From contig NZ_SCTC01000009.1 of NCBI RefSeq assembly GCF_004299445.1, forward strand, positions 1-64,000: a stretch of 64,000 nt of DNA, given 5' to 3'. Both the position numbers and the translations under genes were made by a program. Shown piece by piece: positions 7,780 to 16,308 of the stretch. The notes below the pieces were generated by a model. The model did no database searches. It was not told where the DNA came from and saw nothing but the letters and a program-made list of their open reading frames with translations. The stretch is from Phenylobacterium sp. (GTDB taxonomy: Bacteria; Pseudomonadota; Alphaproteobacteria; Caulobacterales; Caulobacteraceae). How positions within the stretch are numbered: the first letter of the stretch is position 1; each line of letters begins with the position of its first letter.

Positions 7780-10428
7780 ATGAACGCCACCATCCGCAAT
7801 CTCAGCGCGCTGCTGCTCGCGGGGACCGCGCTCAGCATCGCCATGCCGGTCCACGCTCAGACAGCTCAACCCGCGCCTGCCGCCGATCCCGGCACCGAGG
7901 TCGAGGAGATCGTCGTCAACGGGAAGTTCATCCCGGACCAGATCCGCGACACGCCGGAAGTCGCCAACTTCCTGACGATTGAAGATATCCAGCGCGCCGG
8001 CGACGACACCGCCGCCCAGGCGCTGACCCGGGTGACCGGCCTCTCGCTCGTCTCCGGAAAGTTCGTCTATGTCCGCGGCCTGGGAGAACGCTACTCGCAG
8101 GCGCTGTTGAACGGCTCGCCACTGCCCAGCCCAGAGCCGCTGCAGCGCGTGATCCCGCTGGACCTGTTCCCGTCGTCGATCCTGGCGGGCACGTCGGTGC
8201 AGAAGACCTTCTCGGCCAACTATCCGGGCGAATTCGGCGGCGGCATCATCGACCTGCAGACGGTTGGCGTGCCGGACGAGGCCTATCTGAACGTGAGCGT
8301 CGGCCTGGGCTACGATAGCGAGACGACCGACAAGCGCGGCCTCACCTACTACGGCTCGAAGTACGACGAACTGGGCTTCGACGACGGCACGCGCAAGCTG
8401 CCCGTGGGCGTCCGCCAGTTCGCCGCGAACCGCCCTGTGGTGTTCACCGGCGCGACCGGCGGACTGACGCAGGCCGAGTACAAGGCGGTGGCGCGCAGCT
8501 TCTCCAACTCGTCGGTCAATGTGATCCAGAGCGACAAGCCCTGGGCGAACGGCAACGTCGACCTGTCGGCCGGCCAGTCGTTCGAGACCGACTTCGGCCG
8601 GGTCGGCGTGGTGGGTGTGCTGGGCTATCGCAACAGTTGGCTGAACCGCGAGGGCGTGCGCCAGACGACGCTGCCGGACGTGGGCGGCATCGCGCTGGCG
8701 ACGGATTCCACCTTCCAGGCGACACAGAACGACATTTCGTGGAGCGGCCTGGGCGGCGTGGCGCTGGAGTTCGGCGACAACGAGATCCGTTACATGGGCC
8801 TCTGGATCCGCTCGACCTCGAAACGGGCCCGCATCACCGAAAACTCGGCGATCTCGCAGGGCAATTCGAACGTCAACGCCTACGCCACCGAGTGGTACCG
8901 CCGCGAGCTCCAGCTGAGCCAGCTGTCGGGTAAGCACAAGCTGGGTGACATCGACATCGACTGGCGCGGCACCTATGGCCGCACCACCCGCGAGGCGCCC
9001 TATGAGCGCGCCTACCGCTACGGCCTGCGCGCCGATGGCAAGCGCACGGCGCTCCTCTCGGGCGCCAACCAGCTTGTCTCGTTCTCTGACCTGGACGAGA
9101 ACATTGGCTCGGCCAACATCGACTTCCGCTATGAGTTGCCCGTCGATCTCGTTCGCCAGGCCGAGCTGAAGGTCGGTTACGCTTGGCAGAAGAACGACCG
9201 CGCTTCGGTGCGCCGGGACTTCACCTATGACCAGGGCCGCAACTGGGACCCCCTGCGCTACGGGACCGAACGGATCGATTTCCTGGTCGCGGACCGCAAC
9301 ATCAACGACGACATCGTCGTGCTCCGCGAACTGTCGGGCTCGGCGCTGACCGGTGACTCGGCGCAGTACGAAGCCGGCCTGGAGGTTCACGCGGCCTATG
9401 TCCAGATCGACGCCGAGATCGTGGAGTTGCTGCGCGCCGGCGTGGGCCTCCGCTACGAGGACGCCAAGGAGACGATCCTGACGCGCGACATCTTCAACGT
9501 CGCCGCGGGGCCGACCTTCCAGCGGAAGATCTCGGAGAGTTACGTCTTGCCGACGGCGACCCTCACCTGGAACTTCGCCGAGGATCAGCAACTGCGCGCC
9601 GGCCTCTCGAAGACGATCGGGCGTCCGCAGTTCCGGGAACTGGCCCCGCAGCGCTATCGCGACACCGAGACCGACCGGATCCTCACCGGCAACCCGTTCC
9701 TCGAAGATACGAAGTTCACGAACGCGGACCTTCGCTACGAGTTCTATTTCGACCGCGGCCAGTACGTGACCGTGGGCGGCTTCTTCAAGGAGCTCAAGAA
9801 GCCGGTCGAGAGTCTGGCGGTGCTGGGCTCGGACGGCAATTTCCAGCAGACCTTCTACAACGCGCCCAAGGCCCAGATTTACGGGGCGGAGATCGAGCTC
9901 AAGAAGTACTTCGAGCACGAGTTCGGCAACCCGTTCCTGGACAGCAAGCGCTGGCTGGTGGCCGTCAACTACACCTACAATTCCTCGAAGCTGAAGGTCG
10001 GCTCGGGCGACACGATCGTCCTGAACACCACGGGCATCCGCACGACCCCGCCGGCCAGCGACTACCTCACCGACGGCGACCGACTGCAGGGCGCCTCGAA
10101 GCATCTGGCCAACCTGCAGCTGGGATTCGAAGACGACGAGGCGCAGTCTCAGGCGACCGTGCTGATCAGCTATGCCAGCCCCCGCGTGACGGCTCGGGCC
10201 AGCAGCATCGACCTGCCGGATCTGGTCCAGAAGCCGGGCGTCCGGCTGGACTTCGTCTATCGCAAAACCTTCACGGTCATGGAGCGCGAGTTCAGCGGCT
10301 CGTTCGAGGCCCGCAACCTCCTGGGAACGGACTCGCAGGAGTACCAGTCGGCCGGCGGCAATCGCTTCGACACCAACAGCTACGATCTGGGCCGGACCGT
10401 CTCGCTGGGCCTGACCGCCCGGTTCTAG
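7780..10428 (+). CDS. TonB-dependent outer-membrane receptor
   Basis: 882 aa. A signal peptide ends near MPVHAQ, followed by a TonB-box region (EEIVVNG), a plug domain (DTAAQALTRVTGLSLV, YVRGLGERYSQALLNG) and a long beta-barrel ending in Phe (SLGLTARF). This is the class of receptor that uses TonB energy to import large substrates. The chosen ATG starts the signal peptide; readings further upstream overlap the lipoprotein gene. The upstream lipoprotein is the likely partner. The substrate is unknown. Confidence 0.93.
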   Translation: MNATIRNLSALLLAGTALSIAMPVHAQTAQPAPAADPGTEVEEIVVNGKFIPDQIRDTPEVANFLTIEDIQRAGDDTAAQALTRVTGLSLVSGKFVYVRGLGERYSQALLNGSPLPSPEPLQRVIPLDLFPSSILAGTSVQKTFSANYPGEFGGGIIDLQTVGVPDEAYLNVSVGLGYDSETTDKRGLTYYGSKYDELGFDDGTRKLPVGVRQFAANRPVVFTGATGGLTQAEYKAVARSFSNSSVNVIQSDKPWANGNVDLSAGQSFETDFGRVGVVGVLGYRNSWLNREGVRQTTLPDVGGIALATDSTFQATQNDISWSGLGGVALEFGDNEIRYMGLWIRSTSKRARITENSAISQGNSNVNAYATEWYRRELQLSQLSGKHKLGDIDIDWRGTYGRTTREAPYERAYRYGLRADGKRTALLSGANQLVSFSDLDENIGSANIDFRYELPVDLVRQAELKVGYAWQKNDRASVRRDFTYDQGRNWDPLRYGTERIDFLVADRNINDDIVVLRELSGSALTGDSAQYEAGLEVHAAYVQIDAEIVELLRAGVGLRYEDAKETILTRDIFNVAAGPTFQRKISESYVLPTATLTWNFAEDQQLRAGLSKTIGRPQFRELAPQRYRDTETDRILTGNPFLEDTKFTNADLRYEFYFDRGQYVTVGGFFKELKKPVESLAVLGSDGNFQQTFYNAPKAQIYGAEIELKKYFEHEFGNPFLDSKRWLVAVNYTYNSSKLKVGSGDTIVLNTTGIRTTPPASDYLTDGDRLQGASKHLANLQLGFEDDEAQSQATVLISYASPRVTARASSIDLPDLVQKPGVRLDFVYRKTFTVMEREFSGSFEARNLLGTDSQEYQSAGGNRFDTNSYDLGRTVSLGLTARF

Positions 10429-10435
10429 TGATGCA

Positions 10436-10461
10436 GGTCCCCCGCCGCGAGGTGGGGGGCC
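10436..10461. terminator. Hairpin between convergent genes
   Basis: Arms 10436-10443 and 10454-10461 pair over 8 bp (one G-U) around a 10-nt loop. It lies just after the TonB receptor stop and before the convergent recombinase-like gene. There is no U-run, so termination is only a possibility. Confidence 0.35.
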
Positions 10462-10464
10462 GGC

Positions 10465-11022
10465 TCAGGCCTCTGCCTCGGCATCGTAGGACGGCCGGAG
10501 GGGTTGCGTGCGGATCAGCTCGGCGACCTCATTGGGCGCCAGCTGAAACAACAGGCCGATCGCGCGCATCGAATGACCGCGGCGGTGCATGTCCCGGGCG
10601 AACTTCAGCTGATGCTGGGTGAGGGGCGTATCCTTGACGCGGGCGCGGCGGCGGCTGGCTTCGCGCAGGGGCTTGCGGGTCTCATGGTCGGCCAGCATCA
10701 CCAGCGCCCGGGGAATCGGTCCGTCAGGGGCCAGGCTCTCCACCCGCGATCCGCCGGTCACCCGCAGCGTGACTCCGGCTTCGAAGAAGTGACGCAGCAA
10801 GCGAGCGAGCTCGCCCGTGGTCGCGTCGAAAGCGGAGAGGGCATGAACCAGGACCTCGTCGCCTGACCGCAGTCCATAGAGCAGCTGAAACAGAATGCGC
10901 TGGCTCGCCGACGTCGCCTGACGCTCCTCGAGGACGACATCACAGCCTACAGCTTCGATGAGTCGCCGCTGCAGGTTCGGCTCAGGAAGGTCCGGCGAAA
11001 CGCGAACGACGCCATACCGCAT
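10465..11022 (-). CDS. Serine-recombinase-like protein with degenerate active site
   Basis: 185 aa. The N-terminus has the resolvase fold pattern: MRYGVVRVS with the nucleophile-position Ser9, then RSGDEVLVHALSAFD and an EAGVTLRV strand. The C-terminus (about 128-170) is a helix-turn-helix of the Hin/resolvase kind (LTQHQLKFARDMHRRGHSM). Active resolvases carry the motif LDRLGR with two Arg residues that stabilise the cut phosphate; here it reads LSAFDAT, with both Arg missing. The protein therefore probably binds DNA without recombining it. The ATG chosen is preceded by GGGAGGAAAA, a strong ribosome-binding site. No inverted repeats or transposon ends were seen around it. Confidence 0.65.
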   Translation of the reverse strand: MRYGVVRVSPDLPEPNLQRRLIEAVGCDVVLEERQATSASQRILFQLLYGLRSGDEVLVHALSAFDATTGELARLLRHFFEAGVTLRVTGGSRVESLAPDGPIPRALVMLADHETRKPLREASRRRARVKDTPLTQHQLKFARDMHRRGHSMRAIGLLFQLAPNEVAELIRTQPLRPSYDAEAEA

Positions 11023-11116
11023 CCGTGACTTTTCCTCCCTGGCGGGCGAGCGCCGGTGAGGCAAACGCCCCGCGACGCTGACGAAGCGCCACTATGCCGG
11101 GCGAGTACGACGTGTA

Positions 11117-11129
11117 TGTGAATGTCACA
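11117..11129. promoter_or_regulatory. Palindrome TGTGA-ATG-TCACA
   Basis: A perfect 13-bp palindrome in the AT-richer intergenic region between the recombinase-like gene (95 bp away, minus strand) and the small exported protein gene at 11272. It may be an operator for either gene. The half-site resembles CRP/FNR sites but the 3-bp spacing is shorter than theirs. Confidence 0.3.
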
Positions 11130-11271
11130 CGCCAAGTTGCTGGTCTTGCAAAGGATTTAGAACTGCAGCGAGAATTTCGTAAGACTGTCACAATAGTTTC
11201 ACGTGCCAAGGATAGAAAACGAGGTTTTCCTCCCAACCAGAGACGGATTGAGCCGTTCTGAGGAGGAAATG

Positions 11272-11547
11272 ATGCGCCTGATCGCCTGCGCCATCGCCCT
11301 TTCGGCCATCGCCGCTGCGCCGGCTCTGGCCAAGGACGCGCCGGTTCCGAACGACACGACCAAAGCGGCCCGTACGGTCTATGTCTGTGACAACTCGGCG
11401 ATGACCCGACGCGCTTTCACGCGTGAGCACGGCGCGATGGAGTTCGTCACCGCGAAGGCCGTGACCGAGAGCAGCTCGGCCTGGGCGGCGCCCAAGTGCA
11501 TGAGGCCCGCCGAAGCGCGCAAACTCAAGGAACTGGCCGGGCGCTGA
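11272..11547 (+). CDS. Small exported protein, unknown function
   Basis: 91 aa. A signal peptide (MRLIACAIALSAIAAAPALA) is followed by about 70 mature residues with two Cys (YVCDN and APKCM) that could form a disulfide, so it is probably periplasmic. An ATGATG pair follows AGGAGGA at 11261; the second ATG has the better spacing and is used here. I do not recognise a family. It stands alone, 2 bp from the convergent hydrolase gene. Confidence 0.7.
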   Translation: MRLIACAIALSAIAAAPALAKDAPVPNDTTKAARTVYVCDNSAMTRRAFTREHGAMEFVTAKAVTESSSAWAAPKCMRPAEARKLKELAGR

Positions 11548-11549
11548 AC

Positions 11550-12608
11550 TTAGCGCGGTGACTCTGGGAACGCGGCGTCGCCCTCCGGCGGCGCCGTTTC
11601 GCTGACCGGCAGGGGCTCGGGCGGCTTTCCGGCGCGCAGCGCCGTGACCATCGCCAGCACCGTTTCGACGACCACCTCAGGTCGGTCGGCGGGCACCTGG
11701 TGCGAAGACAGGATCGTGCGCTGGAAGCCGCGGTCCGAGCTGAGCGCTAGGCGCAGGTGCTCAAGCTCCCACACGGATTGGCCGCGACCGTAGCCCACCG
11801 TTGGCGACGTCGCGGCTGTTTCTGAAGCGGTGATGACGTAGATCGGCACCTCGTGCAGCAAGGTTCCCAGCCGTTGCACCTGGGCCGAAGTGTCGCTGTA
11901 GATCTCGTCGAGCTCCGACAACTGGTTGCGCCAGGCTTCGGCCGGTCGCAGCCGGGTCATCTCCGCGGGCGTCCCGCGGCGGGGCAGACAGCCGGACCAG
12001 CGAGGATCGGTCGCCGGGGGCGTGGGATCAAGCTCGGCCGTGGCGAGGCAACGGCTCACCGTCCGGCGAAGGCTCTGCAGACCGTCGACGGCGGGCGATG
12101 GCGCGACCCGCTCGACGGTCGGGTCCAACAGCACAAGGCCCTCGACCTCTCCCGGCCGGCGGGCCGCGAAGAGGCGGCTGTAAAGTCCCCCGGCGGAGAA
12201 GCCCACAACGACGTACGGCCCCTCAAGTCCCCCCGCGTCCAGCGCCTGGTCCAGGTCGCGGGCCGTCGCCGCGCCATCGCGAGGCAAGGGGCCAGGGTCG
12301 CTGAAGCCATAACCGGCCCGGTCGTAGCTGCAGACCCGTGTGGTCTTGGCGATTTCCGGCTGCACGCGCAGCCAGCCGTTCACCCCGGCCCCATAGCCCG
12401 ACTCCAGAATCACCAGAGGCGCGCCGCGGCCCGTGCAGTGGAAGTTTAGCCTGCGACCGTCGGAAATCTGGACCAGCTGGTCCGGGCGATCCTTCGCGGT
12501 TGCGCCCTCGTCGCCGCCGCAGCCGACGAGAAGCGCTGCAACCGCCGGGAGGACGGCTGGCGCCAGGCGGGAGCGACGACGGGAGGATCTTTCAGGCGGC
12601 GGATTCAC
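11550..12608 (-). CDS. Alpha/beta-hydrolase lipoprotein
   Basis: 352 aa. A GTG start follows GAGGA. The N-terminus is a lipoprotein signal (AALLVGC at the lipobox). The hydrolase domain shows ILESGYGAG (oxyanion strand), CSYDRAGYGFS, the nucleophile elbow GFSAGG and a late His in SSHQV. It is probably an envelope-anchored esterase or peptidase of the proline-iminopeptidase-like class. The substrate cannot be told from sequence. Confidence 0.8.
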   Translation of the reverse strand: MNPPPERSSRRRSRLAPAVLPAVAALLVGCGGDEGATAKDRPDQLVQISDGRRLNFHCTGRGAPLVILESGYGAGVNGWLRVQPEIAKTTRVCSYDRAGYGFSDPGPLPRDGAATARDLDQALDAGGLEGPYVVVGFSAGGLYSRLFAARRPGEVEGLVLLDPTVERVAPSPAVDGLQSLRRTVSRCLATAELDPTPPATDPRWSGCLPRRGTPAEMTRLRPAEAWRNQLSELDEIYSDTSAQVQRLGTLLHEVPIYVITASETAATSPTVGYGRGQSVWELEHLRLALSSDRGFQRTILSSHQVPADRPEVVVETVLAMVTALRAGKPPEPLPVSETAPPEGDAAFPESPR

Positions 12609-12793
12609 AGTTCCTCGCGTCGAAGCGACGGTTCGTTAAGGGGAGACAGAGCATGGGTTGCTCGCTGTGTGGAAGGCGGCACGCATCTTGCTGGCGTGGT
12701 TCCGTCGCTTTGACAGGGTTGGACGCACGCCGGCAATTGCGCGTTGCGGCCCAACTGATACGTAAGTGCTTGTTGGATTGACGGAGGACGCGG

Positions 12794-13054
12794 GTGGAAA
12801 CCGTCTACGATTGGATCACGGTCGCGATCTTCGGCGGGCTTGTTGTGCTGTTTCTGCACCGCTCGGTGCAGCCCGGCGAGCCTCAGGATACGATCCTGCA
12901 CTATCTCCCGCCTTCGGTGGGCTGCGCGGTCGCCAACTATTTCGGCAATGAGGGGCAAGGCCTGGTCTCGTTCCTGATCGTGGCCGGCGTGCTGCTCTAC
13001 GTCGCCCTGGTGCTGAAGCCCTTCGGACTGAAGTTCCCGCCGAGCAAGCGCTAG
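12794..13054 (+). CDS. Small two-helix membrane protein, probable XrtV sorting accessory
   Basis: 86 aa with a GTG start preceded by GGAGG at 12782. Two hydrophobic segments (about 8-24 and 52-72) flank a conserved-looking middle [16 protein letters not shown]. From memory this resembles the small accessory protein of the exosortase V system found in Caulobacteraceae polysaccharide loci. It lies 14 bp upstream of an acyltransferase gene and inside an exopolysaccharide locus, which fits. No exosortase gene is visible in the window. The name rests on recall of the family pattern. Confidence 0.55.
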   Translation: METVYDWITVAIFGGLVVLFLHRSVQPGEPQDTILHYLPPSVGCAVANYFGNEGQGLVSFLIVAGVLLYVALVLKPFGLKFPPSKR

Positions 13055-13068
13055 CGGCTATTCGGCCC

Positions 13069-14172
13069 ATGAGCGCTTCCAGCGATCGAGAGAACGGTTT
13101 CGGCGCCCTAAGGCTCCTGTTTGCCTCGCTGGTCATCGCGTCGCACACGCCTCAGATGTTCGACGGGGACTATTCCCGCGAGCCCCTGAAGGCGCTCTTC
13201 GGGACCATCAGCCTGGGCGAACTGGCCGTCGACGGCTTCTTCCTGATCAGTGGCTACCTGATCACCGCCAGCTTCATGTCGGATCCTAAGTCGTATCTGC
13301 CGAAGCGGGTGCTGCGCATCTATCCGGCGTTCGTATTCTGCTTCCTCGCCTGCGTTCTGGTCGTCGCGCCTCTGGGCGGGGTGGACCTGCGGGCCTTGTC
13401 CATGGGCGAGTGGGTCAAGCTGGGCGGGCAGATGCTGCTGCTGAAGACCCCCGATTCGTTGGGGGTCTTTCCCGGCCTCGCTATCCCGGCGCTGAACGGC
13501 TCTATGTGGACCATCAGCTACGAGTTTCGCTGCTATCTCCTGGCCGCGCTGCTGGGCGTTCTGGGGTTCTATCGGCGACGCGGGCTCTACCTGGCTCTGA
13601 CCATGATGCTCCTCGCCGCCAACTTCGCCTTCCTGACGCCCGCCGGCGGTGTGCTCGAGCAGTTGGCGAGGCCGTTCAACGCTCTCCTCGGACAGCCGCA
13701 GGAAGCGATCCGACTGACCTCCGTGTTCATGTGCGGCGCCTGTCTCAAGCTGTTCCCGATCGACTATCAGGGGCGCTTCGCAGCGCTGGCGGCGGTGGCG
13801 CTGATCCCGGCGCTGTTTGTGCCGGTGCTGGCGGGCGTCGCGCTTTCGACGCTGGGCGCCTACGTGCTCTTCTGGGTGGCGTTCAAGGTCACGTGGAAGC
13901 CGCTCCGGACCATCAACGCAAAAGACGATATCTCGTACGGCCTGTACCTGTACGCATGGCCGGTCGGAAACCTGCTGCTGTTCTATTGGCGCGACCTGAA
14001 TCTCGTGGCTCATGGACTGCTGACGCTGGCGGTCTCTGTTCTGCTGGGCTTCCTGAGCTGGCACCTGCTTGAGAAGCATTTCATGAAGTTGAAGCGCTAC
14101 TTCGAGCGGCGTGAGCGACCGGTCGCCGTCTCGGGGCCTGCGCAGGCAGAGAGCAGCACCCCCGCCGCTTAG
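13069..14172 (+). CDS. Acyltransferase family 3 membrane protein
   Basis: 367 aa, about ten hydrophobic helices. The N-terminus has the family features: [21 protein letters not shown] with the catalytic-type His, then [15 protein letters not shown] and [12 protein letters not shown]. Such enzymes add O-acyl groups, often acetyl, to cell-surface sugars at the inner membrane. Its position in the polysaccharide locus supports that use. Its stop overlaps by 3 bp the stop of the convergent PagL-like gene. Confidence 0.9.
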   Translation: MSASSDRENGFGALRLLFASLVIASHTPQMFDGDYSREPLKALFGTISLGELAVDGFFLISGYLITASFMSDPKSYLPKRVLRIYPAFVFCFLACVLVVAPLGGVDLRALSMGEWVKLGGQMLLLKTPDSLGVFPGLAIPALNGSMWTISYEFRCYLLAALLGVLGFYRRRGLYLALTMMLLAANFAFLTPAGGVLEQLARPFNALLGQPQEAIRLTSVFMCGACLKLFPIDYQGRFAALAAVALIPALFVPVLAGVALSTLGAYVLFWVAFKVTWKPLRTINAKDDISYGLYLYAWPVGNLLLFYWRDLNLVAHGLLTLAVSVLLGFLSWHLLEKHFMKLKRYFERRERPVAVSGPAQAESSTPAA

Positions 14173-14759
14173 CGGTCGAGGCCGTAGCGGTAGAGCAGGC
14201 GGACACCCACGTCGCCCAGGCCGGGATTGTAGTGGCCGGCCAGGCGCCCATGGCTGACATGGATCCACGAGAGCTCCATGGAGAGGCGGGGCGTGGCCTT
14301 CCAGCCCAGCGACAGCTCGGGCTCGAATAGCACGCGAGAGCCCAGGTCCAGCTTTGTCTGACGGTCGCGGATGCGCTTCAGCCGCTCTTCCGGCGTCAGG
14401 CCCGGCGCGTTAGGCGAGGGCAGGTTCACCCGGCCATCGTGGACGGCGACGCCGATGCCGGGCTGCAGGTAGAGCCGCTCGTTGAGGTCGAAGCGCCACG
14501 AAAGGCCTGTCGCCACGTAGTTTGTGCCGCCCGAGGTGTTGACGCCCGCCAGCAGATGCACCCGCGCGCGTCCCAGGAAATCGAGCTCGTCCAGGGCGGT
14601 GGTGCGGGCGCCGACGACGATCTGGGCGCCGTCCTCGAACTTGCCGTACGAGATGCCATCGTCAACATCGTGGGCGTAGACGCCGGCGAAGACCTCGCCG
14701 GCCGCCGCGGGCCCGGCGATGGCGGCCGCAGCCAGGGTCGTGAGCAGGATCCTGGACAT
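14169..14759 (-). CDS. PagL-like lipid A deacylase / acyloxyacyl hydrolase
   Basis: 196 aa with a signal peptide ending near GPAAAGE. The remainder is an 8-strand-type barrel of alternating residues. The C-terminal part carries [18 protein letters not shown], where the HxS pair and NPG match the PagL active region. PagL removes the 3-O acyl chain of lipid A in the outer membrane. The ATG chosen begins the signal peptide. Confidence 0.8.
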   Translation of the reverse strand: MSRILLTTLAAAAIAGPAAAGEVFAGVYAHDVDDGISYGKFEDGAQIVVGARTTALDELDFLGRARVHLLAGVNTSGGTNYVATGLSWRFDLNERLYLQPGIGVAVHDGRVNLPSPNAPGLTPEERLKRIRDRQTKLDLGSRVLFEPELSLGWKATPRLSMELSWIHVSHGRLAGHYNPGLGDVGVRLLYRYGLDR

Positions 14760-14785
14760 GCCGGCCTCCGTGGAACGCGAGGAGG

Positions 14786-16261
14786 CTAGCGCACCGCCCC
14801 GCTGTCGCCCAAGAGGCAAGGCGCGGTACGCAGTATGATCGACACGTCCAGCCAGAATGACTGGCGCTCGACATACTCCAGGTCCAGCGCCACGCGGCGC
14901 CGGACGTCCTCCGGCGTGTCGACCGGACCGCGCGAGCCGTTCACGGCGGCCCAGCCCGTCAGGCCGGGCTTGATCCGGTGGCGGTGGGCATAGGTCTCGA
15001 CCAGCTTCGAAGCTTCGGCTCCGCCGCTCAGCATCCCGATGGCGTGCGGGCGGGGGCCGACGATCGACATCTCGCCGGTGATGATGTTCAGGATCTGGGG
15101 CAGTTCATCCAGGCTGGTCTTGCGGATGAACTTGCCCACGCGAGTGATCCGGTCGTCGTTGGCGGTGACCTGGCGCGCCGCCTTGTGGTCGGTCGCCTCG
15201 GTTCGCATCGAGCGGAACTTCCAGACCAGGAACTCCTCGTTCATGTAGCCGTGTCGGCGCTGACGGAAGAAGATCGGTCCCGGGCTGTCCAGGCGAATGG
15301 CGATGGCCACGGCGGCCATGAGGGGCGCCAGTATGATGAGGCCCGCGACGCTCAGGGTCAGGTCCAGGACGCGCTTGGCCAGCAGGTAGCCTGAGCGTTC
15401 GGAAGCGCCCGCGACGTGCATCAGGTCGAAGTCGGCGATGCGGCCAACCGCTTTCGCCTCACTCTCCTCGTCCTCGCCGTCGAGCAGCAGGGAAATCGGG
15501 TTGGGAATGGGGGCCAGGCGTTCGAGCAACTGCGCGATGCGGGCGCTCGCCTTGGGCGGCACCGTGATCACGATGCGGTCGACATAGGGCAGGATGCGGT
15601 GGTCGATCAGGTCGGCGGTCTTGCCCAGTACGGGCACCCCGCAGACCTCGGGGCCGACGCGCTCACGTCGGTCGTCGAAGACGCCCAGGATGTTGACATC
15701 CCGGGTCTTGAGCGCCCGGCGGATCAGACGCTGCGCCGCTGCGGTGCCTCCCACGATGATGAGGTTTGGCGTGAGCTGACCGATGGCGCGCAGGCGGCGC
15801 AGGACCAGCATCCAGATGCCGTGGGTCGCGAAGAGGGCCATCGAGGCGGCGGCGACCCAGGCCGCGCATCCGATCGCGGGGAACGTGGGATCGATGAGGC
15901 CGCAAACGGTGCCCGCGCCGCCCCCGGCCGCGGCGGCGGCGATCAGCAGCCGGCCCAGCCGGCGGCGTAGGCGCTCGCGCGTGTTCATCGAGTAGGCGCC
16001 GGTGGCGACCAGCAGGACAAGCGCCAGCGCGGGCGCGCCCAGCCACATGACCTCCGGCAGAGCCATGAACTGGCTGGCGATCAATGACGCGAGGACGAGG
16101 CCGGCGGCGTCACCGGCCTGGAACAACCGGGCGAGGCCGGCGCCGGACACGCGATTGCGCACGCTCTGCAGGCGTTTCGGTCGCAGGGGACCGCGGCGAT
16201 GCGCCGGGGTAGCCCCCGCAGAATCTGCGATGGCGCGGTGCGCGCCCGTGTCGTCCGGCAT
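14786..16261 (-). CDS. Polyprenyl glycosylphosphotransferase (exopolysaccharide initiation)
   Basis: 491 aa. N-terminal hydrophobic helices (about 40-150) are followed by a CoA/NAD-binding-like domain (LIIVGGTAAAQRLI to about 260). A C-terminal bacterial sugar transferase domain follows, with KRVLDLTLS, SPGPIFFRQRRHG, FRSM, TSLDELPQ, GEMSIVGPRPHA and KPGLTGWAAVNG. This full-length PssY/HfsE-like form attaches sugar-1-phosphate to undecaprenyl phosphate to start chain assembly. The ATG chosen follows GGTGGGGA; a GTG 12 bp upstream is an alternative start. It is one of three such enzymes in this locus. Confidence 0.93.
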   Translation of the reverse strand: MPDDTGAHRAIADSAGATPAHRRGPLRPKRLQSVRNRVSGAGLARLFQAGDAAGLVLASLIASQFMALPEVMWLGAPALALVLLVATGAYSMNTRERLRRRLGRLLIAAAAAGGGAGTVCGLIDPTFPAIGCAAWVAAASMALFATHGIWMLVLRRLRAIGQLTPNLIIVGGTAAAQRLIRRALKTRDVNILGVFDDRRERVGPEVCGVPVLGKTADLIDHRILPYVDRIVITVPPKASARIAQLLERLAPIPNPISLLLDGEDEESEAKAVGRIADFDLMHVAGASERSGYLLAKRVLDLTLSVAGLIILAPLMAAVAIAIRLDSPGPIFFRQRRHGYMNEEFLVWKFRSMRTEATDHKAARQVTANDDRITRVGKFIRKTSLDELPQILNIITGEMSIVGPRPHAIGMLSGGAEASKLVETYAHRHRIKPGLTGWAAVNGSRGPVDTPEDVRRRVALDLEYVERQSFWLDVSIILRTAPCLLGDSGAVR

Positions 16262-16308
16262 TCGGATCCCCACCTTTGCGGCGGACCCTAGCGGCAGCCC
16301 CTGAGGGA

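Noticed and set aside
7768-10104. A 778-codon frame antisense to the first TonB receptor
   Set aside because: Its composition (Arg, Val, Ala, Glu) is that of an antisense shadow; the receptor on the plus strand has all family motifs.
10465-11022. An active transposon resolvase or integrative element
   Set aside because: Catalytic Arg residues are missing and no terminal repeats, transposase or attachment duplication were seen.
13108-14268. A long minus-strand frame opposite the acyltransferase
   Set aside because: It is the GC-rich shadow of the acyltransferase gene and is full of Gln, His and Arg without any domain.
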